Assembly (NCBI RefSeq): GCF_001632365.1
Contig: NW_024468521.1
Coordinates: forward strand, 186,001 to 250,000
Length of the DNA stretch: 64,000 nucleotides
Reading direction: 5' to 3'
Source: Laetiporus sulphureus 93-53
Lineage: Eukaryota > Basidiomycota > Agaricomycetes > Polyporales > Laetiporaceae
Shown piece by piece: positions 23,857 through 35,252 of the stretch. Within the stretch, counting starts at the first letter, position 1; each line of letters opens with the position of its first letter. The position numbers and the translations under genes were made by a program. Below the pieces are notes generated by a model that had not been told where the DNA came from, searched no databases, and saw only the letters and a list, made by a program, of their open reading frames with translations.

Positions 23857-25226
23857 ATGGGTCAAGGAGGGAATCTCACTCTGATCAACGGCTCTCCGTA
23901 CACGTGGGAGGTTTCCTATGTCCACAGCTACCAGATGAATTCTTGGCCATTCGACACGAGCACCACTGTCGCACCAGGTACATCCAAAGTACTCAAGGTG
24001 TACGGCTTAACACTGATTTGACCCAAGGTGCTGATGTGCCATTCTACGTCGAATGGGATGAGTCGATTCTGGTTGATACGGGTGATGATGCCGCGGAAGC
24101 CACATTCACGCTTGAAGGGACATCATCGTACTTCCAAGTCCAAGCACGATGGCAGTATGTGCAAGTTGTTTTCGAAGGCATCGAGACCGAGAACAACCCG
24201 GAAGGCAGTACCATCAGCCTGGGTTGGGAGACTAACGGTGTTATGCCGTTCATCCTCTCAGGCAACACCAGCTCCTTCTCCTCCAACAACCCTCCCGTCG
24301 CGTGGATGCAGAGTAACATCGAGACGTTAGGCTCACGCCCCCTTCGCCAAATTTGCATTCCCGGTTCGCATGATGCAGGCATGAGCGTACTCAACAGTGG
24401 CACGGCGTTCGCCACTACCGACAACACGGTCACGCAGACTACAACGATCGGGGGACAGCTCACGTATGGCTCGCGCTACTTTGACGTGCGTCCTGTCATC
24501 AGTGCAGGCGAATATATGGCGGGACATTACTCGGATATCGAAGTGATTGGCTGGCAGGGAGGCAACGGGCAATCATTCGCGGACATCATTGACGAGATCA
24601 ATACGTTCACGGACGACAATGCAGAGCTCATTGTCTTGAATCTCTCCCATGATCTGGATACGGACTTAGACCCGGATTATGAGCCGTTCACCCAGGAGCA
24701 GTGGGATGCCTTATTCGAGCAGTTGACGGGCATTAACGCGCTATTTGTCGCTTCAAATCCCTCGACGGTTGATCTCTCGACACTTGCGTTGAGCGACTTC
24801 ATTGGGAGTGGGGAGGCAGCTGTCATCGTCATCGTCGAGCCGTCGAATGGAAGCATCACCCTTGGCGATTACGCCAGCGGCGGCTTCTACTTGTACTCCC
24901 AGTTCAACGTCTATAACGAATACTCCGATACCTCCGACCTGGACGATATGATCAGTGATCAGCTGCAAAAGCTGGCGGACGTTCGTCAGACCCCTGATTC
25001 GCAGCTTTTCCTGCTCTCTTGGACCCTCACGCAGGACTTGGCGGACGCCATCGATCTAGACCAGACCATCCTTCAGCTGGCTGCCACTGCTGATCCTTTA
25101 CTGTACACCGACCTCATCCCAGCTTGCACCAGCGACACGTATCCCAACATCCTGTACGTTGACGGATTCAACACTTCTGACCTGGCAGCCCTCGCGATGG
25201 CGATCAATCTGAAGTTTGCGGCTTGA
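23857..25226 (+). CDS. PLC-like phosphodiesterase (PI-PLC X-domain type)
   Basis: Two exons, 23857-23977 and 24028-25226, encode 439 aa. Residues 1-130 form an N-terminal beta-rich domain. The rest is a TIM-barrel phosphodiesterase of the PI-PLC X-domain superfamily: PGSHDAGMS with the catalytic His155, YFDVRPV (190-196) and the second histidine in GHYS (about 207). These two histidines are the general acid and base of PI-PLC-type enzymes. No signal peptide is seen at the N-terminus, so an intracellular location is inferred. Eukaryotic-type PH, EF-hand and C2 domains are absent, so the enzyme resembles the short bacterial-like PI-PLC group common in fungi. The true substrate is unknown. Confidence 0.88.
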
Positions 25227-25850
25227 TGGGTAATGGATAGTGGATGGTTGGTAGACGAGGCGTCTTCGTTGCTTGCTTTTCGATGAGAGCGTAACTATTG
25301 CCTGCCGAGTTGCTTTCACCCGTCCTCTCATTATTCATTGGGCTTATATCGGATGAATGTTGATGAATAGTCTTCGATGCCTGTATTGACAGTGTTGGGC
25401 GTAGTATGACCTGTGATGGGAACTTACCGAACCACTGACGATGTTTCAGTGATTGTCATGATACGGCGATCTTTGCGAGACGAGGGGAAGACGGTCGCCA
25501 GAACGACACGCAATAATATGATAACATCTTCGGATTCTACCTTGCGCAAACGATGCCTGACATTTGACGCTAGCTAGGCGTTGAGTTAAGGAGCTATCAG
25601 CTTTTGATGTCAACAAGGACAAAGAATGGAAGACGACGACAGTGGCTTTCTTCTCAGGACGTTGCCTTAACGGTTGCTTCGGACGTCCCTCACCTACAGT
25701 CGTGTCGATTATGTGCTCTTTAGCAAGAGTTTTATTTCTCCGCGATAGGATCGAAGGATAATGAGATCAACGACATTGACATGTCTCTCTGAGTCGTCAA
25801 TCGGTCAATAAGAGACGCTTCGGCTCAGGTTCATAGTACGGCGAAATCTG
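25227..25850. other. Intergenic, up to inverted-duplication border
   Basis: No gene is seen. Similarity to the right arm of the inverted duplication becomes visible near 25850-25890 (ggtggcctggccgctg), but the true outer limit cannot be fixed because the right arm leaves the window. Confidence 0.4.
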
Positions 25851-26419
25851 CACCGTTGGTTGGGCCTTCATCATGATGGTGGCCTGGCCGCTGATATTTC
25901 GCCTCTTCGACCTCGTCCTCTATAGTCCCTCTTTTCTTCGTCACCTCCTCTGCATAAGTACTCATCTTGATGCAAATACATCGAAGAAACTTGAAGGATC
26001 CTCAGACTGTTCGACCAGTTCATCAGGACTCAGAGCTGCTCAACGTCCAACCGTCAGGTAGCTCGATGCGTTGCATATGCTCGGACGCCCTCAGTTCGCA
26101 ATACGACAGCCTATCCCAGGCTGCCTTTCCTTTCACGTTCTCTTCAGCACTCTGATATACGCGCGCAGCTCGTTGATGTGCAAAATTCTACTAGAGACTA
26201 AACATCAAGCCCACTGCAAGCAACGTACCTCCCGGTGTTCCAACCCTAGGCTAACTTCCTGGATAGTCTGAAAGCTTAAGGTACATCGGCATTTTCTGGC
26301 TACTTCGACGTTGCGTCGGATCTATCGCGTACTATAAGAAAATCCGCATCATACACTCAAGAGCTTTGCTGGGATCGAATGCTATGCAACTTATATCAGC
26401 TCTGACGGACGACACTGAT

Positions 26420-27420
26420 AATGTAGGTGCCAGGTCAAATTGCAGAAAATAGCGATACTTGGCTGACAAGGGCTGACATGGCGCCTTCAAAGACTACACT
26501 GATCGATGAACAAGGAACGTTAACTCAATCCGACACGTGCACCTTTATACTAGTAACGTTCAAGGCGGCCCGTAACCCACTGGCAATTCAGGGCCATTCT
26601 GATCAGAGCTTGGAACTGTCTTATGACGCAAGACAGCGTCCTTTTGGCACGGTCTCCAAATCCGCGGTGGTTTTAAATGGCTCATTAGCTCTCCGGCACA
26701 TCAAGCTAGCTTCAAGCCCGAGCAAGCATTGTCAATATCCAGCGTTGTCCATCACAAGCTGCGTGCTGCGTATGCTCAATCGTAAATGTTTGAAGCCTAC
26801 AAGAAAGGCCTTCCAGACTAACAACATTGGAACGACGAGACGTCTGGCCTGGACACCGTTCTTGTTGCCGCAATTCATCTTTGTTAATCGGTCATAATTG
26901 CGATCAACTTCAAACCTATCCAGATGTTATTGTCGACTCAAAGTGGGCCGCACAAGCTGAGGCCGATAAGTGTGATCGGGCAAGACGAGAACAGTGAACG
27001 TGAGCTAGACTTCTGTTGCATCCCAATGTGGTCATGGCCGTCACGAAAAGGCCCGTTGTCAAATGTTACAACAACAATCTCATCTCGACGGGCGGACGTG
27101 GCGGTCTGCGGTGAATCGTCGTGAAGAGTTTGATATCCCTATAACAAGACTACCTGCCAGTGCAATCGGACGAACGTTTACGGTAATTATTCGAACGGCG
27201 GCCAATTGACGGTAATGCATTTTCTGTGACGTCTGGCCGCACCTCAGGTAACGATCTCAAGGTCGGAATATATGGAAGTTCGCCTCGAAGTGGACGCTTG
27301 CGGATCCTTGCAACAGCTGGGATTCACCGCTGGCAGCAGACAACCTTGTTTGATCCTGATTATCGAAAACAGTAGCAATATTGCCACCGACTAGGGCGCT
27401 TGCGACGGAAAGGTGGTGAA
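26420..27420 (+). pseudogene. Degraded sequence matched in both duplication arms
   Basis: Between the arm border and the secreted-protein relic there is coding-like but broken sequence whose counterpart lies at about 62400-63400 on the opposite strand. Short open frames (for example 26427-26897) are not conserved in frame between copies. Both copies therefore look dead. The original gene was not identified. Confidence 0.35.
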
Positions 27421-27442
27421 AATGCGGGGGATTCACGCATGG

Positions 27443-28303
27443 TCAGTTTGCTTGTTCACTTATTATACGTGGCTCTGAAAGATTCGATCGCACAGCATCC
27501 TCCTTCCAAGCCTTGAATGTCTTCAATCCCATAGTCGCAAAGTTCAAGATGGCTCTGCCCTCCTCATCTGACATGCTCGTCACATTCCCTCCGCCGTCAA
27601 TCTGAAATGCCTCCGCGCCAGAGATTGCGTCACCCGTTGAATCGTCCGTCACGAGCAGCGTCACGTTCTCCCCCGCTCCTACTTCGACTACGTACGCGGT
27701 CGCATTTGAACGGTTGAAGCTTAGCGACAGGAAAGGCGTACTGTAGAAATCTGCCCAAGCGAACAGGATGTCCGCGCCATCTTCCATCTCCTGTTGGCAA
27801 CCTCCGACAGGGGGTGTATTGGAAGTCCAGAAGTATCGCCCAGGATGGATAATCCGCGGCGAACGTGTAGTTCGTGCTGCCGATGCGTGTGATGAAGATG
27901 TCATCGTATTCCGCCCAGTATGTGCTACATCGACCGATTAACATTCTTCAATACAGACATTCTTTCGATCATTTAGGCTCACCCGTCCCAGGAGAAGCCC
28001 AAAAGGCGTGCTGCATCATCCAATGCGCTCGTGCATGTTGGGCCCGGGTAGGGGTTCTTCCCGTTGTTTGTCTCGTCGCAGTTAAGGTGCCAGCCAAGGC
28101 CGTCGTAACGTTGTGCCCCTGTGTGAAGACAAGTCCTTCGAAGATGGTTTGTTGGGTTCCTTCCACGCGCAGATTAATCAGGGCTCCTGGCCTTCATAGA
28201 ACCTCGACAAGCGCAGATCAGGTGCCCCGCTCTGCATTTCGCCTGCTATGGCATGTGCGCAGCCCACCGAAAGGACCAATATGAGGAAGCTAAGCAACAT
28301 CAT
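27443..28303 (-). pseudogene. Frameshifted secreted protein gene
   Basis: The start (ATG at 28303) gives a good signal peptide (MMLLSFLILVLSVGCAHA). The rest resembles a fungal extracellular protein family: TIFEGLVFTQGHNVTT, then NPYPGPTCTSALDDAA, GFSWDG, EYDDIFIT, PVGGCQQE, and a carboxy Ig-like module (VTLLVTDDSTGDAISGAEAF). One intron (27925-27982) splices cleanly. However, three frame changes are needed, near 28200, near 28085, and at a run of five G (27810-27814, + strand) where four would keep frame. It is therefore broken as sequenced, unless these are sequencing errors. This segment is absent from arm B. The function of the intact family is not known to me. Confidence 0.6.
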
Positions 28304-28359
28304 CTTGGAAGCTCGATGTGATGCTGTTATGAAAGCTCATTTCCGCTGCGCCCTGAGTT

Positions 28360-28830
28360 GTATCCAAGACTTGATGACAGCTTGTATATTTCTGATTGGC
28401 CGCATTGAATTGCACTGTCAAGGAAGTATGTCTCTCCATCCGTATCTGGACTGCGCCGTGGCTCACCTTTTATCAGTCAGCTTCAAGCAGCCAGACGTTT
28501 GAATGATGTGGCCGTCACGTATCGTCATGCTCACGCACAGACGATCGTTGAACGCCCTCGTCGGGTTGTATGAAGTCCAAACGCGTGCTCATTAAATATC
28601 GGGCATCTGCTAAGTTGCCGCTGGGACGTATCGGTCGAAGCGACGCTCCGGTGTCATGGCTGATAACGATTCACAGCTACGCGTTTAGAATTGGCAGTCT
28701 TCAATGTGCGAATCGTATTGCGAAGGCAATATCAGTGCAGGTGGTCACATATAGGAATGCTAAGAGACGTTTTCGTGATATTTCAGCATCGTCCGACCTT
28801 CTTTCCAGCGCTCGCGTTGGTATATAGGGC
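28360..28830 (+). other. Peroxidase upstream region, conserved in both arms
   Basis: Matches 61890-62350 in reverse. The last part, about 36 bases ending tatatag at 28827, is identical in both copies. It lies 80 bp before the ATG and is probably the core promoter. Confidence 0.55.
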
Positions 28831-28906
28831 ATCCTATGGGTGAACACTAAACACCTCTCTCAGCAACCCCCTCCCCCCCCCACCCCCCCAATTGTTTATC
28901 GTCGCC

Positions 28907-29999
28907 ATGTCGGACTCCGTTCTTGCTAATGCAGTGATTCGCATCCTTGCAAACATCGTGTCGAGCCTCGTATCTGCCCTCATGATGGGAGGTCTGTTTC
29001 TCTGGGACTTCGCGTTGACATTGTACAACCTGTTCGCTCCTCCGAAACCTGTCAATGGAGTCGTACCAGAAGGTTGCGCGGGAGCCGGCGGGCTCTGGCC
29101 GCAGTATGTACCACCTACTCCGACAGACAGTAGGAGCTGTTGTCCAGGATTGAATGCAATGGCCAACCACGGTAAGCATTTCCTCTTCTCCCTTGCTCGT
29201 CTTGGACCAGAAGCGTATTGCGAGCTCAAGTCCTGGTGTACCAGGAATTCTCCCGCACTCCGGAAGGAACATCTCATTCCGTCAGCTGAATACGGCGATT
29301 CGCACCACGTACAACTTCTCACCGACATTCTGCTTCTTCGTCCCGAACTACGCCGCGGGCATGCTCAACAAGAGCTATTGGACGGACACATTTGATCTGG
29401 AGGGCATTAGCGTGCACAATTGTATCGAGCATGATGCATCACTCACACGTGTGTTTCAACCCCAGGGAAGGCAGGCACCGTGTTGGAGACTGATATCTTT
29501 TGTCATTTTTCCAGGCGAAGATACCTATCTCGTCCCAGACCAATCAAAGCCTTCAAAACAACTGGTTGAAGGGCTGCTTGCTAGTGCTACAGGCTCAAAT
29601 GGCATTTTGACTGCCGCAGACCTCTCACGATACTCGGGGAAGCGTCGTACGGAGGCCCGCAGGATAAACGGACAGTTCAGCCTGTCGGCCTTCCACAGGT
29701 TATTCGGAAGTTCCAAGTAAGGATTTGCACTTCTCATAATATTTTCCTCGCCGCTGATGGAACTCCGTATAAGCACATCCATTCTCCTCACTATTTTCGG
29801 TGGGAATGTTCAGGACCTCAAGGTGATGCTTTTGGAAGAACGCATCCCCGATGGATGGCAATCCCGCATCCGGCGCCCTGGAGGCTTGACATTAACGGAG
29901 TTCCAAGGCACTGTTCTGACGGTCGAGTTTGGGATTAAAGAAGAAGCAGACCACGCTCTACAGAGCCTGGGAATGGGTGGAGGGAAAAAGAGCGAATGA
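28907..29999 (+). CDS. Heme-thiolate peroxidase (chloroperoxidase-like), copy A
   Basis: Four exons, 28907-29171, 29245-29448, 29515-29716 and 29774-29999, encode 298 aa. It belongs to the chloroperoxidase/unspecific peroxygenase family. The proximal heme ligand is Cys79 in CCPGLNAMANHG (residues 78-89), and EHD (150-152) followed by ASLTR is the metal-binding motif of the short subgroup. These secreted or membrane-bound enzymes use H2O2 for halogenation or oxygen transfer. Residues 22-43 form a hydrophobic segment near the N-terminus, so membrane anchoring is likely; no cleavable signal is evident. Compared with copy B, residue 78 is Cys instead of Ser and 81 is Gly instead of Ala, right at the heme ligand. 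The gene is convergent with RTF1. Confidence 0.9.
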
Positions 30000-30168
30000 G
30001 TTGACATCTTGCTTGTCTCGTATCTTTTACTACAAATGCCCTCGAGCTCAAACCTGTGCCGATGAGGATATCTATTGGTCAATGATATAACTTGATAGCA
30101 TTGTGTTATATATGTAGCGTGTATTCGGATAAATTGGCACAACGCGCTTACCCTCACGATCAAACAAT

Positions 30169-32380
30169 CTAGAAATCACCCAGGTCGATATCCACAGATT
30201 GCAGGACTTCAGTCTTGAAATTATCGTCTTTCTGCGAAGCCTGTGCCGCGCCAGATAGTGCCGACGGAGGTAATGGAGATGCAATAGGCGCAGCAGCGCC
30301 GTCCACTTGAGGATTTGGTGTTCCCGGTTGCGTAGGAGTTTCTGCCCTGGTAATTGCGTAGCGAACATGAACAAGAGACCAAACCAAGACGCAATCAACG
30401 TCCAAGAAAGACACCAGACATCACACAAGATAGCACGGGGATATGGAAGGGACACAAACCTGGAACTAGCGAACTTGAGCCGCGCGGTGGGATCGGCAGG
30501 CGTTGACGGCCGCGGAGTACCTCCTGCTGCAGCAAGCAACTTGCGTTCCCGGCGTTTACGCTCGGTTTCTTGCATTTCCGCCTTACGTACGGCTTCCAAG
30601 TTCGCCTTGCGATTTCGTTCGTTGACTTTCGCGAGAATGTCTTCTCGACTGTCCTCACGACTTCCCTCCCGTGTCGGTGCAGAGGCAGCCAGTTCGGCGA
30701 TTTGTGTGTCAATCTCCGCAACCTCCACCCAATCCTGTCGGCGAGCGGCCAACGTGCGCGCTTGAGATAACCGCGACCTCTCCATGGCCACCCACGCGGC
30801 GGAATGCTTTTTATTAACATCCGCTTGCTTGCGGGCTAACATGGCGGTGATGTCACTCTGCGCACGGGAGCTATAGCATCTTCTCATACAAGAGAGCAGA
30901 CGTATCAGGCTTCACCTCCGTGATGTTCTGATTAAGCAGCTTCGTGATCTGGGCTGCTTTCTTCTCCATCTGTCGCCGAGACGGAAACGAGAGCTTCTCC
31001 GACTCCAAGGTTTTCGCAATGCGATCGAACTCTTTCTGCAGCATTGTCAAGTCTGAACTTCGAGTCCATCTGCATGCGCGAACAGAGACTGACCTGGAGG
31101 AAGGGACTATTGGACACTTTGTCCATTGGAAACCAGCGTAATGCATTGCCATGGGCTAATTGTAATTCTTTGTTGACAGTGCGGCCATCCAATTGATAAG
31201 ACTTGACGGCCCTTTGGGGACTGATTTCCTCACGCACGTCTTCATAGGCTTGAGCACAGCAGAGTGAGGGTATAAACGAGAGACATACCAGTAACTTCGC
31301 ATATCCGATAGACGCCCTCTCCATGTTCGTTCCCAATCAAGTATCTGACATACGCGCCTACGATAGTTCCAGTTAGGTCAGAACTCCTTCTTTCGGAGAC
31401 GAAAAGTTGTCAGCAAACCTTTGACGCATTCCTCGAACCACGGTGCGTTGTATAGCCTTGCAAGCTTGTTTCGCGTGACTCGGCAACTTTCCAGCAGTTC
31501 TATGGTCATAGGCTCCTCCTCCGACTTCTCCGGATTCAACTTGTCGTACAACTTCCGCTCTTTCTCTTCTTGCTCTTCATACTTCGTGATCTGTCCATCC
31601 TCTTCCTCCTCTTCTTCGTCAGACATTTCCATGTCGACAGGCGAGGATGACCGATCGCGCCTCGGCGATGTCGCCTTCGTCTGCTGATATCAGAGCCCAC
31701 AGAGCAGGAGGAAAAAGTGTGGAATCGTACACGTTTCTTCTCGTCCTTGGCCTTCCTCCTCGCCTTCAGCTCATCCAACTTCCGCGACTTCTCTTTCGTA
31801 GCGCCTCGCACTGCATGCTGACCTAGGGAAACATTCAGAACAGAGAAGCCTCCAGACAGGATGAAATTTACGTTTCGCCGCCTTGGCAACACTATCTTCT
31901 CCATGCCCACTCTGCGCTTTGAGCATCTGCTCGAGATTGCGTTTGTCAACTATCCGCTGAAGTTCTTCTTGTCGCTGTGCAAGGATGTCCTCCCGATCGA
32001 TCTCAGACATATCCATAAGGCTAAGAGATAGCGTTACAGCTCAATCAGTTGTTGCTGCGTCGCAGTATAGAGTCCATGCATACCGTTGTTTGTCAGCCTC
32101 GTCAATGTACTTGCCCTCCAATGGATATGGGTTCGTCTGGTCCTGAACATCTTCACTTTCTGGTGCATTGGCATCCGATTCATCAGAATTGTCACTTCTG
32201 TCACAATGAAGCATGATGAGGGCACACAGAACGCACAAAATTCCGCTCAACGTACTCTGGTCTGCGCCGCTTAGGCAGCGATGACTTCGAGTGGGCTTGA
32301 CGCTTCCTGCGTTTGCGCTCCGTGGCGCCGACGAGTTCAAGGAGCTCATCGGACAGGTCTCCTCCTTCAGAGTCTGACAT
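30169..32380 (-). CDS. RTF1: RTF1, Paf1-complex subunit with Plus3 domain
   Basis: Ten exons: 32256-32380, 32084-32197, 31872-32020, 31731-31822, 31419-31683, 31289-31357, 31094-31248, 30916-31035, 30460-30857 and 30169-30346. They encode 554 aa. The acidic N-terminus (MSDSEGGDLSDELLELVG) and a central Plus3 domain (about 220-350: IELLESCRVTRNKLARLYNAP, VRYLIGNEHGEGVYRICEV, KSYQLDGR, NKELQLAHG) are diagnostic. Basic helical regions follow (FPSRRQMEKKAAQITKLL). RTF1 works with the Paf1 complex on elongating RNA polymerase II and promotes H2B ubiquitination, binding phosphorylated Spt5 through Plus3. Exon 5 starts at a tandem CAGCAG acceptor, so one residue may vary. Intron 6 is short (40 nt). 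The stop codon lies about 40 bp from the duplication border. Confidence 0.93.
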
Positions 32381-33575
32381 TGTTGCAAGTATCTGCTGTA
32401 AGATAGTCGCGCGCGGCAAGGACGAAGGAGAACAGTGAAGGAGCACCGAGATCTCAAAGAGGTAGTGGCTGTGGCTGGTCAAGTGAATGAAGCGCGCGTA
32501 ACGAGGTGAACGTGATGGTGATGTCTTGGGCGCTAGTCACTACTTGTCACACCAGAGGTGCAACAAGTTTGAGCCCATACTATGATGGCCTATGATATAT
32601 GATGGCCCATCCCTGCGTAGAAAATAGCGTAGTCACACGGCAGACATGTTGTGATTTATAAATGTGGAAAATAGTGTGGGAATGTCGGCTGATGTCTTAC
32701 ATTTGTGGCAAAGGTTTGCCAATGTAGCATTTAATCAGCAAATGGTGCACATCCGCAGCCAAAGTGAAACATTTTAGACATGAAATGCCATTCTTGCAAA
32801 CATTTGTCACATGTGTAAGAAATCAGTCGACATTCACACACAATTTCCCACATTGATAAATCGCATCATGTCTGCCGTGTCAGTGCGCGCATTCACAAGC
32901 TTAAGTATAGCTCGAGATAGCCATGGCAGGAAGGGCGCATCGACGATCATTTTTGTAGACAACATTAATCAGCACAACTGTAGAGCATATGGTCGAGTCG
33001 CAGCCCAATGATTGTAGCAATTAGGCTGTACATTCCTTTGGGTAGCAGCTATAACTTAGCAACTTATAGTCACAAGAGAAGAAAACACTGTCGATCCGCG
33101 CGCCATGCAGATCACCGATTTCAAGCTCCATATATTGTCGCGCGTCAAGACACGCGATTCATGCCAAGGCATAGGGTGGGTCAGCGCATCATCCATTATC
33201 AGTGCGACTGCCTGATGAAGTTAGGCGCGTACAAGGCTCATCGAAAGCAAAGAGTTCGTCGGTGCTGCGGAAGCGAGGCTAAAACCGGACGTTTCACCGG
33301 CGAAAAGCTATTTCAGAACTTGGACTCAGATGAGCCAGGCATCGATAGAGCAAAGGATAAAGAACACGCGTCGAGATGACATCCGGCGGTATTCTATCTT
33401 CGCTCATGAGCAAGCTTTATACAATCTTGGTAACAGCAGAAGATCACCTGTTTCATAAGTCTTTCCATTGAATTATGCTTGTTGATAGTAAGTTAGCTGA
33501 CCGCCATGCAGGCGAATCTGCAACATACAATGCCGAGGTGCAACATAATGCCATACATTGTCCCGAGAGCTGAAA
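32381..33575. other. Intergenic region carrying a MITE
   Basis: Upstream of RTF1. It contains the palindromic element described separately. Between 32890 and 33575 only short open frames (a 123-codon frame at 33008-33379) without recognisable content are seen. Confidence 0.5.
32636..32879. mobile_element. Palindromic MITE, 244 bp
   Basis: The two halves are imperfect inverted repeats over nearly their whole length. The left end starts cacggcagacatgttgtgat and the right end, reverse complemented, starts cacggcagacatgatgcgat. The halves continue in parallel (aatgtcg.ctgat.tcttaca). The element is flanked by the 3-bp direct repeat TCA (32633-32635 and 32880-32882), which fits a target-site duplication. 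It encodes nothing. A 3-bp duplication occurs with PIF/Harbinger and CACTA-type transposases. Which family moved it is inference. Confidence 0.88.
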
Positions 33576-34570
33576 TTACCCATCATCAGAGTCGGCAGAC
33601 GTGTCGATTTCCACGAGATGCCCGGCGTTCTCAACGCTGTTCCACTCCGCTGGTTTGACCGTCGACCAGTCCCACCTACGCCAGCTTGTGAATGCGTCGG
33701 GGAGCGAGTCATCCCCAGGTAGTGAATGAGGATGCGACATAGCATCGGACGTTCCCGACGCTGAGGCGCGCACCGCAGTGACAGCTGCATCTCTCCGTTC
33801 GAAACCTGAGGTGAGCATACATCTGCTGCGAAAATCTGCTCGGACAGACCTGAGAAATAACACTCATCCTGCCGTGCAACTAGCTGATCTTGATGGAGGG
33901 ATGGCGAGGAATTCAGCGGTGTGATTCCTTCGGCGGATGGTATATAGGTATATGGAAGCGACGTGGTCAAACAATCTGCGTCAGGTGTTGATTCATCTGG
34001 AGGTAATCGATGTGCATGAAAGGAGAAAGGCGTGTTATATCGAGCACCGTCTTTGAGAGATGAATTATCCAATTGCTCGGTTTGTGTTCCAGCTCCTGCC
34101 TTGGAGAGTGGCATGAGTTGCGACAGCCTTTGTGGTGGTTCTGGGACCGTCTTTGCATATGACGAAGAACCCTTCTTCTGGAACCTCAGACGGTATAAGC
34201 AAAGTTACGGCCACTCTATGAAGCGGAGATTGCACAACACCTCTTGCCAAGTGATATTTGGGGACTCAACCCGCGAAATCTCACTCAACCTCTTCGCGCA
34301 ATTCTCCTTGTGTCTCTCCCACCTGCCCAGATCCAGGCTACGATCCTTCTTTGAAAGCCTTACAAAAGCTGTACATCGTGCACATTGGACCAGCCAGGGG
34401 CTGTGGACAAGCGCAAGTTCATCATCCTCCAATAACTGTGCTCGTTTATTTCTTTGACGAGCAACGCTCGAATTTGCGTCGGTGTGAGAGTCTGATTGGG
34501 ACTGTGAGCGCTCGTCGTGCAAATAAGCGGATCTCCGTCACTTACTGCTGATCGAGTCTCCACTGAACAT
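33576..34570 (-). CDS. Basidiomycete C2HC-motif protein of unknown function
   Basis: Four exons, 34546-34570, 34290-34491, 33850-34184 and 33576-33805, encode 263 aa. The start exon uses ATG at 34570 and joins at the acceptor ending at 34492; other acceptors break the frame. Residues 38-76 carry a putative zinc-binding motif: CARC (Cys45, Cys48), then W, His69 and Cys73 (WERHKENCAKR). This Cys-x2-Cys...Trp...His-x3-Cys arrangement recurs in small basidiomycete-specific proteins, from recall. The remainder is low complexity and probably disordered, ending in an acidic tail (DTSADSDDG). It may bind DNA or protein, but the function is unknown. Splicing of intron 2 (105 nt) is the least certain part. 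Confidence 0.65.
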
Positions 34571-35252
34571 CTTAGGGATTCTTTCTGTCTGGTAGAAGCG
34601 CGATCACCAGAACCCGATCAATCTGAGCGTGCCAGAGAATATCCGTGCAGGAACAAATAAATCAGCACTGAGCAGTATCCACAGTGTTTCAGCATGAAGA
34701 AGTACAATCCTCTCGAGTTGAGGGCGGTCGTCCCGTAATAAGAGTCGCTCTCTTGGTTTCTCGTCGAGTGGAGTGCAAGTTCAACATCAAAGAACCATGT
34801 GTTGATGCTACTCGCATAGGTCTTGCGTAAACAGATATTTCGGGAGCTGAGCCCAAATAAAGGTTGCAATGATTCCGATCCACCTATAAGCAGCATCATG
34901 ACGCGGAACGACGCACTTCCAGGATTATTGAACGGGGTTAGATGATCATATCAGATACAATGTTTCGATCGCGCGTGAATGTGAATGCAGGTCCTCAGAA
35001 GGTGAGCGTCGTGAACAAGATTTTGAACTCCTGCGAACATCGCTAAGAAAGGCAACTAAACTAACCTCAAGGTAACCTCATAACCCCGACACAGAGGAGC
35101 ACACATTCTCAAGAGATTGGCATAGAGTAGAGCATGGTAACATTACGCGATACATATGCTTCGATCATACACAGAAACGAAATCCACAATATGTAACGAA
35201 TAGACAGGAAGGACGGATAATGAGAGACTCGATGGAGAGTTATGTACAGGTG
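34571..35252. other. Intergenic, no supported gene
   Basis: Upstream of the C2HC gene and downstream of the Sds3-family gene. Only frames under 95 codons are present. Confidence 0.5.

Larger units (their letters stand above)
25850..30130 (+). repeat. Arm A of a large inverted duplication
   Basis: Read 5' to 3', this arm matches the reverse complement of 60545-64000 almost throughout. Anchors: cattttctggctacttcgac near 26291 against 63500, ctcaacgtccaac near 26038 against 63815, gcgctcgcgttggtatatag near 28808 against 61907, and aatacacgctacatata near 30100-30117 against 60550. Coding exons of the peroxidase have identical lengths in both arms. Arm A has about 0.95 kb extra (27.4-28.35 kb, a pseudogene) and arm B about 75 bp extra near 63520-63595. 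The inner end falls about 40 bp beyond the RTF1 stop codon. Confidence 0.9.

Noticed and set aside
23796..25226. 476-codon version of the PLC-like gene
   Set aside because: It starts at a non-ATG codon in a frame that only becomes correct inside exon 2; splicing from the ATG at 23857 gives a natural N-terminus.
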